DNA from: RGIG5675 sp050943435
Lineage (GTDB): Bacteria > Bacillota > Clostridia > Oscillospirales > Ruminococcaceae
DNA: 21,614 nucleotides
Reading direction: 5' to 3'
Assembly: GCA_050943435.1 (NCBI GenBank)
Contig: JBMNPE010000021.1
Span: 1-21,614 of the forward strand
Shown: positions 21,588 to 21,614 of the stretch, in pieces
Numbering within the stretch: the stretch's first letter is position 1
Layout of the letters: each line of letters opens with the position of its first letter
Made by a program: the position numbers and the translations under genes
The notes under the pieces: model-generated
The model's input: only the letters and a program-made list of their open reading frames with translations
Told to the model about the DNA's origin: nothing
The model's database searches: none

Positions 21588-21614
21588 GGGAAATGTCAAA
21601 AAAATAAAAATATC

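Overview
The window looks like chromosomal DNA of an anaerobic, low-oxygen-tolerant member of the Firmicutes, probably class Clostridia. This rests on purine-rich Shine-Dalgarno sites, sigma-A-type TTGACA/TATAAT promoters, lipobox substrate-binding proteins, a flavodiiron protein/rubredoxin pair and a CsoR/CopA copper locus of Firmicutes type. The genus cannot be read from the sequence. There are 20 convincing protein genes, one of them (rubredoxin, 53 aa) very short, plus a probable nested start giving a free copper chaperone. I found no rRNA, tRNA, CRISPR array, insertion sequence or prophage gene.

Layout. 50-616 (-): a LOG/SLOG-like TIGR00725 protein, divergent from 1037-6306 (+), a BMP-type nucleoside-like ABC importer (lipoprotein, terminator, a long unexplained leader, then ATPase and two permeases with 4-nt overlaps). 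Converging on it at 6421-7662 (-) is a class I aminotransferase. 7815-10699 (-) is an oxidative-stress cluster read in the order fprA, rubredoxin, GNAT acetyltransferase, trxB. Divergent from it at 10832 (+) is a HAD phosphatase. 11618-14164 (+) is a polar amino-acid ABC importer (binding protein, permease, ATPase).

14319-17393 (+) is an operon of two tandem paralogous ADP-ribosylglycohydrolase-family proteins and a PfkB sugar/nucleoside kinase. It is led by a TATAAT box and a perfect TTGTGGA-N5-TCCACAA palindrome, and it resembles the gene content of E. coli yegTUV. 17560-18498 (+) is a GPP34 (GOLPH3-like) protein with a minimal MerR-type DNA-binding protein, behind a strong promoter and four tandem 7-bp repeats.

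18543-21511 (-) is a copper operon, csoR then copA. CopA carries a C-terminal CopZ-like domain preceded, inside the reading frame, by a textbook ribosome binding site and ATG. The csoR promoter holds two CsoR-like palindromes.

How they work together: FprA with rubredoxin reduces O2 or H2O2, and TrxB maintains thiols. CsoR senses Cu(I) and releases copA(Z). The two ABC importers and the ARH/PfkB operon suggest uptake and breakdown of nucleosides or ADP-ribosyl-type glycosides, but that link is inference. The least ordinary points are the nested copZ start, the Cys-rich extension of CsoR, the duplicated ARH plus kinase operon, the structured leader before the BMP ATPase, and the GPP34-MerR pair.
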